In this document: positions 27,322 to 36,120 of the stretch, piece after piece
How positions within the stretch are numbered: the stretch's first letter is position 1
Layout of the letters: each line of letters starts with the position of its first letter
Assembly: GCF_024599795.1 (NCBI RefSeq)
Contig: NZ_CP102246.1
Location: 2,356,001-2,420,000, forward strand
Direction: 5' to 3'
DNA from: Enterobacter cloacae complex sp. R_G8
GTDB lineage: Bacteria > Pseudomonadota > Gammaproteobacteria > Enterobacterales > Enterobacteriaceae
Length of the DNA stretch: 64,000 nt
Position numbers and translations under genes: made by a program
The notes under the pieces: generated by a model
The model's input: the letters and a program-made list of their open reading frames with translations, nothing else
What the model was told of the DNA's origin: nothing
Database searches by the model: none

Positions 27322-28344
27322 TTACTTTATATTAAGCTCTCCCGCCTCAAGCTTGGAGAACAGCCATTTGTGCATCTTTAAGAATAAATCATTCTCATCG
27401 ATAATGCCATTATTATATTCGACACTAATATTGCCTGAAAGTTTAATCTCTTTACCAGTAATTTCCCCGCCACCTTGAAGTTTTATGCTGTAATCATCCT
27501 CATCTACATGCCTTAGTGATGTAGCGATACTGTCAATAACAGCTTGACCGCCATCGTTGGTTTTTCTGAAATATGTAATTTCAAGACTTACTTGAAGATT
27601 TGCATCATCTAAGGAATCCTTCAAATTGATATCGTCCGCCCAGTTATCGCCCAAAAAGGCTTTAAGCAACGAACCGCCCTTACCAGAAGGTCTGTACTTG
27701 ATCGTTTTAACCGAGCCTGTGGCTTTTGGTTTGTAAAATGCGTCATCTTTTTTTGCTTCAGAAGTTATCGGTAAGCCTCCGATTCTAATGCTTTTAGCAG
27801 GTGACTTTTCCATCTTTTGCATAGTTGCTTCTGATGGCTTATCTTGCAGGAGTAAGACAAAGTCATTTATATCAGTAAAGCTGTTTATAAGCCAGTTAAG
27901 ATGAGACTCAAATTCTCGGGCGCGAAGGGATGTTGACTGAACAATTATCACATGGTTACCTAAAACGCCAAAATATAAAATAGAGTCGACAAACTCTCTT
28001 TTTTTATCTTGTGCATTATCCCCATCAATAATAATGTCATTCGAAGTTATTGAGTTTATGTCATAAAATCTAACATTGTCATTTATTTCTAATAGAGATT
28101 GACTTTTATCTTTCTCGAAAAGAACTAGCTGACCAAATAGAATAGTCTTATATGTGTTGCTTTTATTTAAGAATCTTATTCCAGAATTATCATCTGCGGG
28201 AGAGATTTTTTCTTGGCGAAGCATAACATTTTCAGCGGAACCACCATCTCCTATGATTTCAAGTAAAATACTTTGCAATGAGGATGCCCCGTTTGGGATG
28301 ACTGCCTTTTTATAATGAACTATTTTCTGTCTGCTATCTTTCAT
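27322..28344 (-). CDS. RexA-like candidate exclusion protein
   Basis: A 340-residue soluble, charged protein. It resembles lambda RexA (279 aa) in place (immediately after cI and before a four-helix membrane gene) and in general layout: a mixed alpha/beta N-terminal half (FGQLVLFEKDK, ILYFGVLGNHVIIVQS), then a C-terminal domain with LLKAFLGDNWADDINLKD, strand-rich LEITYFRK and a final helical segment. In lambda, RexA senses infection and activates RexB. The AT-rich sequence contrasts with the replication genes. Homology is inferred; an unrelated lysogenic conversion gene is possible. Confidence 0.55.
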   Translation of the reverse strand: MKDSRQKIVHYKKAVIPNGASSLQSILLEIIGDGGSAENVMLRQEKISPADDNSGIRFLNKSNTYKTILFGQLVLFEKDKSQSLLEINDNVRFYDINSITSNDIIIDGDNAQDKKREFVDSILYFGVLGNHVIIVQSTSLRAREFESHLNWLINSFTDINDFVLLLQDKPSEATMQKMEKSPAKSIRIGGLPITSEAKKDDAFYKPKATGSVKTIKYRPSGKGGSLLKAFLGDNWADDINLKDSLDDANLQVSLEITYFRKTNDGGQAVIDSIATSLRHVDEDDYSIKLQGGGEITGKEIKLSGNISVEYNNGIIDENDLFLKMHKWLFSKLEAGELNIK

Positions 28345-28435
28345 TACAATTACCCAGTTATATTTAACTTGACCTAAATAGGAACAATGATTATGGAATC
28401 TTTGAAGCTACCAACTATGCGCTGACCAGAAAACT

Positions 28436-28819
28436 TTAATCCTCTTGCGACCGAATCCGACCTTTCATGTACTTCTCATACAGCTCGTCTAATTCTTTAA
28501 GACGAATCGCAAATACGCGGAGCATGTTCTGTTGCTCTTCTACTGGCAGCTGGCGGTAAAGCTCCAGCAGACGTTGTTCGTCCGGCTTAAGCCCGTTTTT
28601 CTCGCCGACATCCTCACCGAGCAGCCAGGCGACAGAAATTCCAACAGCATCTGCTATGGCCAGTGCTGATTTCTTACTAATCACCCCCTTTTTGAACCAG
28701 CCGTTTACGGCCTGAGGGGTGACTCCAGCTATTCGTGCCATGTCTGCTTTGGTAACGCCGCGATCAGTGATCTCAGTAAGGCGTTCTACCAGAACTAGGT
28801 TGGGTTCTACTTTTCTCAT
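28436..28819 (-). CDS. prophage repressor, RacR/CI-like
   Basis: Master repressor candidate of 127 residues. A helix-turn-helix (KADMARIAGVTPQAVNGWFKK) lies in the first 50 residues, followed by a short helical tail (QQNMLRVFAIRLKELDEL) for dimerisation. There is no S24 peptidase domain, so RecA-driven self-cleavage as in lambda CI is not expected. Start ATG 28819 (MRKVEPN) is taken because longer frames run through the operators. There is no strong ribosome site, as in leaderless cI mRNAs. Divergent from the Cro gene, as racR is from ydaS. Confidence 0.8.
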   Translation of the reverse strand: MRKVEPNLVLVERLTEITDRGVTKADMARIAGVTPQAVNGWFKKGVISKKSALAIADAVGISVAWLLGEDVGEKNGLKPDEQRLLELYRQLPVEEQQNMLRVFAIRLKELDELYEKYMKGRIRSQED

Positions 28820-28827
28820 AGGGTCAT

Positions 28828-28893
28828 TGTAAATATTTGGTTTACACACGCAATAAATCAGGGATTTGCAAGGTGCATAAATCTGTGGTTTAC
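28828..28893. promoter_or_regulatory. immunity region: three operator-like sites and divergent promoters
   Basis: Three similar dyads lie at 28828-28846 (TGTAAA...TTTACA), 28850-28869 (GCAA...TTGC) and 28875-28893 (GCATAAA...TTTAC), centres 22-25 bp apart, like a lambda right operator. A rightward promoter is TTGCAA (28866-28871), 17 bp, TTTACT (28889-28894). The same TTGCAA is its own complement and can serve a leftward promoter with TGTGTA 17 bp away. Sites 2 and 3 overlap the rightward promoter. Confidence 0.65.
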
Positions 28894-28921
28894 TTTCGCT
28901 GTCAATAAGCAGGAGAAGCAC

Positions 28922-29149
28922 ATGTCCGCACTCAATAAAGCAATAAAAGCCGCTGGCTCTGCCAGAAAGCTCAGCCTGGCACTGGGTGTGACGAGTATGT
29001 CCGTTAGTCATTGGAAAAATCGTGACCATGGAATCGTCCCACCAAATTACATTTTTTCAATCTTCAACCTGACCGGCGTAACTCCGCACGAGCTGCGCCC
29101 AGATCTCTACCCAAACCCCACTGATGGTTTACCTAAAGAGGAGCCTTAA
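28922..29149 (+). CDS. Cro-like regulator (YdaS family)
   Basis: A 75-residue helix-turn-helix protein: ALNKAIKAAGSARKLSLAL then GVTSMSVSHWKNR is the YdaS/P22-Cro type of DNA-binding domain. ATG 28922 follows AGGAG. As the first gene of the rightward operon, divergent from the repressor, it should play the Cro role, reducing repressor synthesis during lytic growth. YdaS of E. coli cryptic prophages was once called a toxin; a Cro function is now preferred as I recall. Confidence 0.85.
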   Translation: MSALNKAIKAAGSARKLSLALGVTSMSVSHWKNRDHGIVPPNYIFSIFNLTGVTPHELRPDLYPNPTDGLPKEEP

Positions 29150-29151
29150 CA

Positions 29152-29703
29152 ATGCAGACTGTTTCTTATCAACAGAGTAGCAGAGCTTCTTCTAACCCAC
29201 TGATATTCGCATGTCATCAAAGCGAATCGGCGTATCAGGATATTGATCATCGAGATATTTGCTCTGCGGTCCGAGCTTGGGCGGCAGCAGAAGGGCGCGT
29301 AGCTGTTGCGCTTCAAATCCAAGAGGCGGCAGAAGAATTTCAGCTTAATGGCGTGGACTTCTCAGGACAGGCCGATGTCTGGAACGTGAAGTTGTTCCGC
29401 TGGCTCGACAACAAAGAAGACTCCGCATCTTACCGAAAGAACGTCGAACAGCTGGTGCCCGTGATCATGTCTGTCTTACCGCTTCGATACCGCGACCGCG
29501 TCGTTAAAAACGACTCGTTTGCCTACCGGATGGCCAGGCTGGAGAAAGAGGTGAGTGAGGCGAAACAAGCTCTGATGCTCGATGCACCGAAGAAGGAAAA
29601 GCTGAAGGAGTTAGGCGAGGGGATTTTCGAAATGTTCCGTATTGATCCGGACCTTACTGCGCCGCTGCTGGCGATGGTCACAACCATGCTGGGGGCGATA
29701 TGA
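29152..29703 (+). CDS. YdaT-family phage regulator (CII-position)
   Basis: 183-residue protein of the YdaT type. An N-terminal domain (DIDHRDICSAVRAWAAAEG, then VALQIQEAAEEFQLNG) precedes a heptad-containing C-terminal segment (MARLEKEVSEAKQALML). It follows cro by 2 bp, the place of cII in lambda, and the ydaS-ydaT order is that of Rac-like prophages. It was named as a toxin family; a transcription-regulator role equivalent to CII is my preferred reading, by context. Confidence 0.75.
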   Translation: MQTVSYQQSSRASSNPLIFACHQSESAYQDIDHRDICSAVRAWAAAEGRVAVALQIQEAAEEFQLNGVDFSGQADVWNVKLFRWLDNKEDSASYRKNVEQLVPVIMSVLPLRYRDRVVKNDSFAYRMARLEKEVSEAKQALMLDAPKKEKLKELGEGIFEMFRIDPDLTAPLLAMVTTMLGAI

Positions 29704-29804
29704 AGACTTCAGAAAAGGCGAAAGCCGCGGTGCTCGAACACCAACGGCTTTCAGGTGCAAAAACGGAGTGTAATTGCGGAGCTAAGTATGTCAAACACAG
29801 CTGA
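29700..29804 (+). CDS. possible 34-residue overlapping peptide
   Basis: ATG 29700 overlaps the ydaT stop (ATGA) and the frame closes at 29804 inside the O gene. The peptide is lysine-rich with a CNC motif. A hairpin (AAAGCCG 29721-29727 with CGGCTTT 29745-29751, extended by GGTG/CACC) lies within it. Tight overlaps on both sides suggest coupling from ydaT to O through this frame. Confidence 0.4.
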   Translation: MKTSEKAKAAVLEHQRLSGAKTECNCGAKYVKHS

Positions 29805-30705
29805 AATTATCAATTTCCCCCACAGAACCGAACAACCGGGAGGTCGTATGGCCGACCTGTCGAACGGGTATACCAAGGTCGCTAACGAGATCCAACAGCT
29901 CAAGCCTCGTCTGAGAATGTCAGGCCGGGAGTGGCAGTGTTTTGAGGCGGTGATCTGGCTTACCTACGGCTGGAACAAGAAACAGGACCGCGTTACGAAC
30001 ACGGTGATCGCTGAGCTTACAGGGCTAAGTGATTCCCACGTTTCGGATGCGCTCAAATCGCTCGCAGAACGCAAAATTATCTTCAGTCAGAAACAGGGCG
30101 TGATGAAAACGGTCGGTATAAATACTGACCTTTCCGACTGGATTTTAGACAAACCGAAAACGGGAAAAGTCTTCCCGAAATCGGGAAAAGTGTTACCGAA
30201 AACGGGAAAAACCTTCCCGGAAACGGTAGACACCCAAGACTATAACAAGAACAATATTAAAATATCCTCGTCTCGGAATTCTGACGAATCCCGAAACCAG
30301 AAAACTCAAAAGTTTCTCTCACGCCATCCAGAAGCTGCCGCCGGGATATACACCCCGGCAGGTAAATCATGGGGATCCGCTGACGACCTCAAGGCCGCAC
30401 GCTGGATTTACGACAGGCTTCTCACCGTCAACGCATCGCTATCCGAACCAAACTGGGCTGAATGGGCAAACACCATCAGGCTGATGCGTATCCAAGACAA
30501 GCGTACTCACTACGAAATCTGTGACCTGTTCCAGTGGGCCAACCGGGACGAGTTCTGGAAAGACAACATCTTGAGCCCCTCGAGTCTGCGAAAGCAGTGG
30601 GATCAGCTCACCACCAAGCGGCTGCGTGCAACCGGAACGGCAAAGCCATCCCGGGGCGGCATTGACCTGCATAACACCGACTGGATTGACGGGGTGCTGG
30701 AATGA
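29788..30705 (+). CDS. O: lambda O-like replication initiator
   Basis: Origin-binding protein that recruits the P helicase loader. The 305-residue product from ATG 29788 (MSNTAEIINF, after GGAG) has the phage_rep_O winged-helix domain in residues 15-120 (ANEIQQLKPRLRMSGREW then RVTNTVIAELTGLSDSHVSD). A low-complexity linker of three heptapeptide repeats (PKTGKVF-like) follows, encoded by DNA iterons. The C-terminal half (ARWIYDRLL to SSLRKQWDQL) should contact P. The stop overlaps the P start by 4 bp. Confidence 0.88.
   Translation: MSNTAEIINFPHRTEQPGGRMADLSNGYTKVANEIQQLKPRLRMSGREWQCFEAVIWLTYGWNKKQDRVTNTVIAELTGLSDSHVSDALKSLAERKIIFSQKQGVMKTVGINTDLSDWILDKPKTGKVFPKSGKVLPKTGKTFPETVDTQDYNKNNIKISSSRNSDESRNQKTQKFLSRHPEAAAGIYTPAGKSWGSADDLKAARWIYDRLLTVNASLSEPNWAEWANTIRLMRIQDKRTHYEICDLFQWANRDEFWKDNILSPSSLRKQWDQLTTKRLRATGTAKPSRGGIDLHNTDWIDGVLE
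30153..30236 (+). other. replication origin: 21-bp iterons inside gene O
   Basis: Three tandem 21-bp repeats begin at 30153, 30174 and 30195 (consensus CCGAAAACGGGAAAA plus six bases), with a partial fourth from 30216. Each is internally dyad-like (CCCGAAA/TCGGG). An AT-rich stretch follows (about 30239-30270). Lambda ori has the same design: iterons within O followed by an AT-rich unwinding region. Confidence 0.8.
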
Positions 30706-31388
30706 AAAACCTCGCAGAGAGCATTCGCGATTTTGACCGGGAACAGGCTCGCCGGGTAGCGCACAACATGCCTGAGCAGTACACCGAACGCGAACAAACG
30801 CAGCAGGTGGCTCAGATTATCAACGGGCTGTTCGTACAGCTGGCGGCCGCGTTCCCGGCAAGCCTGGTTAATCGAAGCCAGGAAGAAGTAAACGAGATCC
30901 GCCGGCAGTGGGTGCTGGCCTTCAAAGAAAACGGGATCACAACCATGGAGCAGGTCGAAGCCGGCATGCGTGTGGTGCGTCGCCAGGAGCGTCCATTCTT
31001 GCCATCGCCTGGCCAATTCATCAAGTGGTGCAGGGAAGGGCGCAGCGTGCTGGGGATCACCGCCGCTGACGTAATGGCTGAATACTGGAAGTGGCGCAAA
31101 CTGGTGTTTCGGTACCCGAGCAGTGAGCAGTATCCGTGGCCTGAGCCGGTTTATTACCACATCTGTCTGGAACTGCGGCGCCGGGGAACTGATGGCCAGT
31201 TGAGCCACAAAGAACTAGAGCGTGAAGCCAGCGACATTCTTGATATGTGGGAAAAGCGGGTGCTGGCCGGGCAGCCGATTCCGCCTGTACGTAGAGCGCT
31301 GGCGGCGCCAGTATCGCCAAAGGGGCCGACACCTGCTGAGCTTTTGAAAGCTAAATATGAGCGGATGAAGGCGGAAGGGAGGGCATAG
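30702..31388 (+). CDS. P: lambda P-like replication protein
   Basis: 228-residue protein that by analogy bridges O and the host DnaB helicase. Residues 1-120 include QVAQIINGLFVQLAAAFPAS, NEIRRQWVLAFKENGI and RPFLPSPGQFIKWCRE, the usual P landmarks. The C-terminus is basic and helical. ATGA overlap with O couples translation. Its final 50 bases have a degenerate second copy 5 kb downstream (36420-36473), beyond the cargo genes. Confidence 0.85.
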   Translation: MKNLAESIRDFDREQARRVAHNMPEQYTEREQTQQVAQIINGLFVQLAAAFPASLVNRSQEEVNEIRRQWVLAFKENGITTMEQVEAGMRVVRRQERPFLPSPGQFIKWCREGRSVLGITAADVMAEYWKWRKLVFRYPSSEQYPWPEPVYYHICLELRRRGTDGQLSHKELEREASDILDMWEKRVLAGQPIPPVRRALAAPVSPKGPTPAELLKAKYERMKAEGRA

Positions 31389-31944
31389 AAATGAAATGGT
31401 CTGCTATGAGCTAATAGCGGAAGTACACAGTTAGCCTCGCAGTCAAGGCATAGCTGGTACTGCTTATTTAAATCACGTTGGGCTGTATTAAGCAAGAATG
31501 ACAGGGATATTTATAGATCCAGTGACGTGCTACCCCTTGATTAACCCTGCCGTGGCAGTGTAAGCATCCCTGCAAAACGAACCATTCACCTTATGAGATC
31601 CCGGCAAATACTGCATCAGTCGGTATTTTTCCGGTGTCAGATAACAGGTAAATCGCTCGTATTCCCTAAAAGAGATCTTATATTGATAAACTTGTTATTC
31701 TTCAGTTGAGAACACAGTTAGTATTGGCGTAGATTATTCTTAAGTCGCGTTTTGGCGTGACCTGCGCCCTTCAACTTATCACACTACGCTTTTAGCAACG
31801 TCTGCCACTGGCATGGAAAGGCAGAAATCAAGGTCACTAGTTCCGCTGCAAGCGAAGAGTGAGCATTGCTAACTGCATTTTGTGTGAATCAAAGGGGAGC
31901 AGTTCACCGATATCAATTGGCAATATAAGGACTTTTGAAACCTA
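31389..31944. other. 556-bp non-coding lead-in to the STAND gene
   Basis: No convincing gene on either strand. The sequence is AT-rich from about 31640 on and should hold the promoter of the 31945 gene. AAGGAC lies 14 bases before that ATG. I see no clear sigma-70 pair or repeat. The leading edge directly follows the P stop and marks the left border of the cargo block. Confidence 0.5.
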
Positions 31945-34900
31945 ATGATATTTTTTGAACTTGAACCTTCTGATATTTCCAATCTCAATGATGCTGATCT
32001 AAGAGAGTTGGTCGCTAGGTTGTGTGAAGCGGAATTGATTCGTCAAGAACTACAGCCATCTTGTGTTCTATGGGGGGGAGCTCAGGAAGCTGCTGACGGC
32101 GGTCTCGATGTTCGAGTTGTCGATGCTATTCCTTTACTAAAGCCGGGCTTTATAAGTCGTGAAAATACTGGCTTTCAAGTGAAGAAAAACAGTATGAGTA
32201 AGGCGGCTTGCAAAAATGAAATGCTTGATAAAGGGAAGCTAAAAACTGTTATAGCTGATCTCTTAGAAAAAAAAGGGGCTTATATAATTGTTAGTGGCAA
32301 AGATGATTGTTCTGACAAAATGCTATCAGAACGCCTTCTAGGAATGAAATCTGCGCTCGAAGGTTTACCAGATAGCGAAGAGCTTCTCCTTGACTTTTAT
32401 GGTAGGGATCGGCTAAGCGCATGGTTGAGACAATTTCCCGAGGTTGCCTTGTGGGTCCGCTCTAGACTAGGCAAGCCATTATCCGGATGGCGACCGTTTG
32501 GGAGATGGGCTTCCACCCCAGTCGATAAAGATGATGAGTTTTTGCTTGACGAACACCCATGTGTCATTGATATGAACTCAAACCACAAAGAGCCTTCAAC
32601 GATTTCGGATGGAATCAGGCTTGTGCGTGAAAGATTAAAAAGATCTGGCTCGGCTGTAAGAATAACTGGTCTATCAGGAGTTGGAAAAACACGCTTTGCT
32701 CAGGCTCTCTTTGAAAGTGATGTATGCGATAACTCGCTACCGAAAACGAATGTAATATATGCGGATCTTGGTGATGAATTAACTCCAACAGCATCAGAGC
32801 TTGTCTCATACTTGATAGCTAATGATTTTTCAAGCTATTTGGTATTGGATAACTGCCCACCAGATGTTCATAGAAAACTTCAAAAACAGGTTTCGTCAAA
32901 TCAAGCAAAGTTGAGTCTTCTCACTATCGAATATGATATTTCGGATGACCGCCCAGAAGAAACAGAAGTAATACATATTGAACCATCAAGTGAACAGACC
33001 GTATCTAAACTTATCCAAAAGAGGTTTCAGTCTCTAGGGCGTGTTAATTCCGATAAAGTTGCAGAGTTTTCCGGAGGGAATGCACGTGTTGCGATTGCAT
33101 TGGCGAGTCGAGTGGGTCCAGATGAAACCTTGACAAATTTTTCTGATGAGGACTTGTTCCAGAGGCTCTTCAATCAAAGAAAAGGTACAACCGAAAGCTT
33201 GCTTGAAAGCGCAGAGATCCTATCCTTGGTTTATTCGTTCAATATTTCCCCGAAAGAGTACAATGATGAATTGAGCGCTCTTTCTAGAATTGGCGGATTT
33301 GAACGTGACAGGTTGAATCGCAATCATGCAGAGCTATTGCGAAGGCAGCTATCGCAAAAGCGGGGAAACTGGCGAGCAGTGCTTCCGCATGCAATAGCTA
33401 ACCGTCTCGCACGACGAGCACTTCAGAATATCGATCCTGATAAAATTAATGCTGAGTTATTAAAGGCTGATAATTTTCGTTTATTCAAGTCATGTGCCCA
33501 TCGACTAGGATATCTGCATGACTTTGAACCTGCTAGATATCTCGCCCATACATGGATGAACATTGATGGGCCATTTCATAACATTGCACAATGCGATGCT
33601 GAGATGCTTACGGCACTAACTCACATCGCACCAGTGTTTCCAGAAGTAGTGTTAACCGCTATAGAGAATGCTTCGGAAGCTCGAGATTTCTGCTCACGAG
33701 ATAATCAGAATTTTTCTACGCTCGTTAGATTGCTTAGAAAAATAGCATATGATGATCAGTACTTCGACCGTTCTGCCGGGTTAATTCTTCGCTTTGCGGA
33801 AACTGAACAATCTGGGGAGAACAATAATAGTATCGCTCGTCAATTGGCGAGCCTTTTTTCATTATACCTTTCTGGAACCCAGGCTACACCAGCGCGAAGA
33901 CATTGCTTTGTCAATAGGATGTTAAATTCCGGCAGCTTGAGACAGCTTGAAATTGCGCAGGATATTCTTCGGTCTGCATTTCAGGTTTCTCACTGGAGCT
34001 CATTTGGAGGATTTGATTTTGGCGCTCGTAGCAGGGACTTTGGGTGGGAACCGACAACGAATGAAGATATATTAAACTGGTACGTAGGCTATATTGAGCT
34101 GTTAGTACCGTTTTTAGATTCTGGCAATGCTCCACTATGCAATTGGGCAAAGGCGATACTAGCTAACCACTTTGTTGCATTATGGAGCTATGCAGGCTGC
34201 TTTGAAATTCTCGAAAACATAGTGCTGAAATATGGTGCTGGCGGTAAATGGCCAGATATATGGATGGCCGTTAAGCGGACAATCCATTACAACGGGAAGA
34301 AACACGTTCCCGAAATATTAAAAAGGATTGAAGCACTCGAACATTTAACCGCACCGGCTGATCTCTATTTCGAAATCGAGGCATATGCCCTGACTAACAC
34401 CTGGGATCACATAGAAGTATTAGGTGGGGATTACACAGAAAATTCTGAAAAAATTCATCAGAAGATCGAAGAACTAGGTGAGCTTGCGTCATCTGAACCT
34501 GACTACCTTGAAAGATTGGCACCAAGGTTATGGGAAAAACGTATTGATGCGCTTTGGTCATTCGGCAAAGGATTGGCCAAAGGATCATCAAACCAAGGTT
34601 TAACCTTTGAGATGCTTGTCCGTCTAATGCAAAAGCAAGAGTTAGAAGTCGTACAACCTATTCTCTTTTGCGGTTTTATTGTTGGCGTTCATGCCGGTGA
34701 CCCTGGCTTGTCTCGGAAGCTCCAAGAGTCTGTATTAGATGTGCCGGAGCTTAAACAGTATTTTGTTGATATTTTGTCTGCAACGCCGATAGCCCCATGG
34801 GGAACAAAAAAGCTTATTGAGCTGGCGAAGACAGGTGAACTGGAAGCACGGAGGTTTCAACAGATAAGTTACGGTCGAGTTCATGAATCCATTTCTGATG

Positions 34901-35766
34901 ATAATTTATCAGAATTACTTGCCGCACTTAATGATTTGGCCGATGGGATATTTTCAACTATTGAAATTTTGAGCATGCGATTCTTTACTGAAAAGGGTGG
35001 CAACAGTCCTAGCGATAACCTACGATCTGTTGGAAGGCAGGCCATTTTGAAACTGTTATCAATGCACAGGGATGAGATTAGTAGGCGACATCTCCATGGA
35101 ATGGACCGTGTTGTTGCAGAGTGTTTATCAGAGCCAGCAGCGGAGAATGAAGTTCGCGATATTATTAACTTGCTTTGCAATGGCGTAGAGACGTATCGCT
35201 TATATAGCTTTGAATTAGAGACTATCATATCCTATCTAGTGAAAACTTATCCAGAATTTGTATTGGATAGAGTGTTAATAAATAGTGAGAATAGTGAACA
35301 ACTTATTTATTTGCTTTTCCAAGATAGGATTAATCGTAGTAGCTCGCCATTAAACTTAGCGCCGATAGAGCGCTTGCTTAAATGGTGTAATGGATATCAA
35401 GATAGGATTTATAAAGTTGCAGGTGCCGTTTCGGCATACACATCCTTAGACAAGGAATCACAGCCACTAGACAATCCAAAGAAAGTAATTCTCAGTCATC
35501 ATATTACATCACTTTTGGATGCCGCAGATAACAAAGCCGCGATAGTTGAAACTATTTACTCAAAGACTTTTCCTAGTGGGTGGTCAGGATCACTTGCCGA
35601 TATTCTTGAAGTTCGTTTGGAGGCATTCGAAGTCCTATTAAATCATATCTCTCCTGAGGTGCGAGAGATGGCTAAGACCAAGCTTTCTCTTCTAAATAGG
35701 TCTATTAGAGAGAGTAGAGCGAGTGAGGCCGAAGAGTACAACCGGCGGGAGCAAAGATTTGAGTGA
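31945..35766 (+). CDS. PD-(D/E)XK nuclease-STAND NTPase, candidate defence gene
   Basis: A 1273-residue three-part protein. Residues 1-180 look like an Mrr/REase-fold nuclease: GGLDVRV (D55) and FQVKK (Q78, K80) form a D...QxK active site. Residues 215-400 form a STAND-type P-loop NTPase with Walker A GLSGVGKT (242-249) and Walker B YLVLDNC (298-304), then a region ending in AEFSGGNARVAIALA. The remaining 850 residues are helical-repeat-like, the usual sensor part. This is the layout of Avs-type antiviral proteins that detect a phage protein and cut DNA. The gene is AT-rich, monocistronic and placed between P and the nin-like genes. I do not recognise its exact family. Confidence 0.75.
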   Translation: MIFFELEPSDISNLNDADLRELVARLCEAELIRQELQPSCVLWGGAQEAADGGLDVRVVDAIPLLKPGFISRENTGFQVKKNSMSKAACKNEMLDKGKLKTVIADLLEKKGAYIIVSGKDDCSDKMLSERLLGMKSALEGLPDSEELLLDFYGRDRLSAWLRQFPEVALWVRSRLGKPLSGWRPFGRWASTPVDKDDEFLLDEHPCVIDMNSNHKEPSTISDGIRLVRERLKRSGSAVRITGLSGVGKTRFAQALFESDVCDNSLPKTNVIYADLGDELTPTASELVSYLIANDFSSYLVLDNCPPDVHRKLQKQVSSNQAKLSLLTIEYDISDDRPEETEVIHIEPSSEQTVSKLIQKRFQSLGRVNSDKVAEFSGGNARVAIALASRVGPDETLTNFSDEDLFQRLFNQRKGTTESLLESAEILSLVYSFNISPKEYNDELSALSRIGGFERDRLNRNHAELLRRQLSQKRGNWRAVLPHAIANRLARRALQNIDPDKINAELLKADNFRLFKSCAHRLGYLHDFEPARYLAHTWMNIDGPFHNIAQCDAEMLTALTHIAPVFPEVVLTAIENASEARDFCSRDNQNFSTLVRLLRKIAYDDQYFDRSAGLILRFAETEQSGENNNSIARQLASLFSLYLSGTQATPARRHCFVNRMLNSGSLRQLEIAQDILRSAFQVSHWSSFGGFDFGARSRDFGWEPTTNEDILNWYVGYIELLVPFLDSGNAPLCNWAKAILANHFVALWSYAGCFEILENIVLKYGAGGKWPDIWMAVKRTIHYNGKKHVPEILKRIEALEHLTAPADLYFEIEAYALTNTWDHIEVLGGDYTENSEKIHQKIEELGELASSEPDYLERLAPRLWEKRIDALWSFGKGLAKGSSNQGLTFEMLVRLMQKQELEVVQPILFCGFIVGVHAGDPGLSRKLQESVLDVPELKQYFVDILSATPIAPWGTKKLIELAKTGELEARRFQQISYGRVHESISDDNLSELLAALNDLADGIFSTIEILSMRFFTEKGGNSPSDNLRSVGRQAILKLLSMHRDEISRRHLHGMDRVVAECLSEPAAENEVRDIINLLCNGVETYRLYSFELETIISYLVKTYPEFVLDRVLINSENSEQLIYLLFQDRINRSSSPLNLAPIERLLKWCNGYQDRIYKVAGAVSAYTSLDKESQPLDNPKKVILSHHITSLLDAADNKAAIVETIYSKTFPSGWSGSLADILEVRLEAFEVLLNHISPEVREMAKTKLSLLNRSIRESRASEAEEYNRREQRFE

Positions 35767-36120
35767 CCATTTTCTTTTGATCGGGATTCGTATACTAAAG
35801 CGCTGCTGTCAGGCAATTTTTCAGCTTTGGTCCAAAATTGCCGCATAGCGCGGCGTCCACCGTCCGCTTCTGGCACAAAGCTGACATCCCAGCCTGTGTA
35901 TGACCGTAAAAACTACCTTCACGTGATAAGCCGCTTCGGGTAATGACGAGGCGCTTGTGTGACATGCTGGAAAACCAACTTAGATGTTTACTGAAAGTCT
36001 GATTGTCCTCAAGCGAAACGACCCTTAGAAATTTCTATGGCGTAATAATCACATAAGTTTTTTCTACGTGTGTTATAAGCGAGTTTGAAATCGCCACCAC
36101 TGGCGGTTAAGAGGCATCTC
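35767..36120. other. gap downstream of the STAND gene with hairpin
   Basis: GGCAATTTT (35812-35820) and AAAATTGCC (35834-35842) form a perfect 9-bp stem 46 bases past the STAND stop, a possible terminator without a long T run. The rest of the gap shows no convincing coding sequence. Confidence 0.45.

Noticed and set aside
30153..30230. CRISPR-like short tandem repeats
   Set aside because: Repeats are 21 bp with no spacers, lie in frame within gene O and fit a phage origin.
31154..31495. Long minus-strand frame over the P 3' end
   Set aside because: Antisense shadow of P; its similarity to a minus frame near 36283 only reflects the duplicated P end.
35767..36120. Possible insertion-sequence end next to the STAND gene
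   Set aside because: The only inverted repeat is a local hairpin; no transposase and no target duplication were seen.
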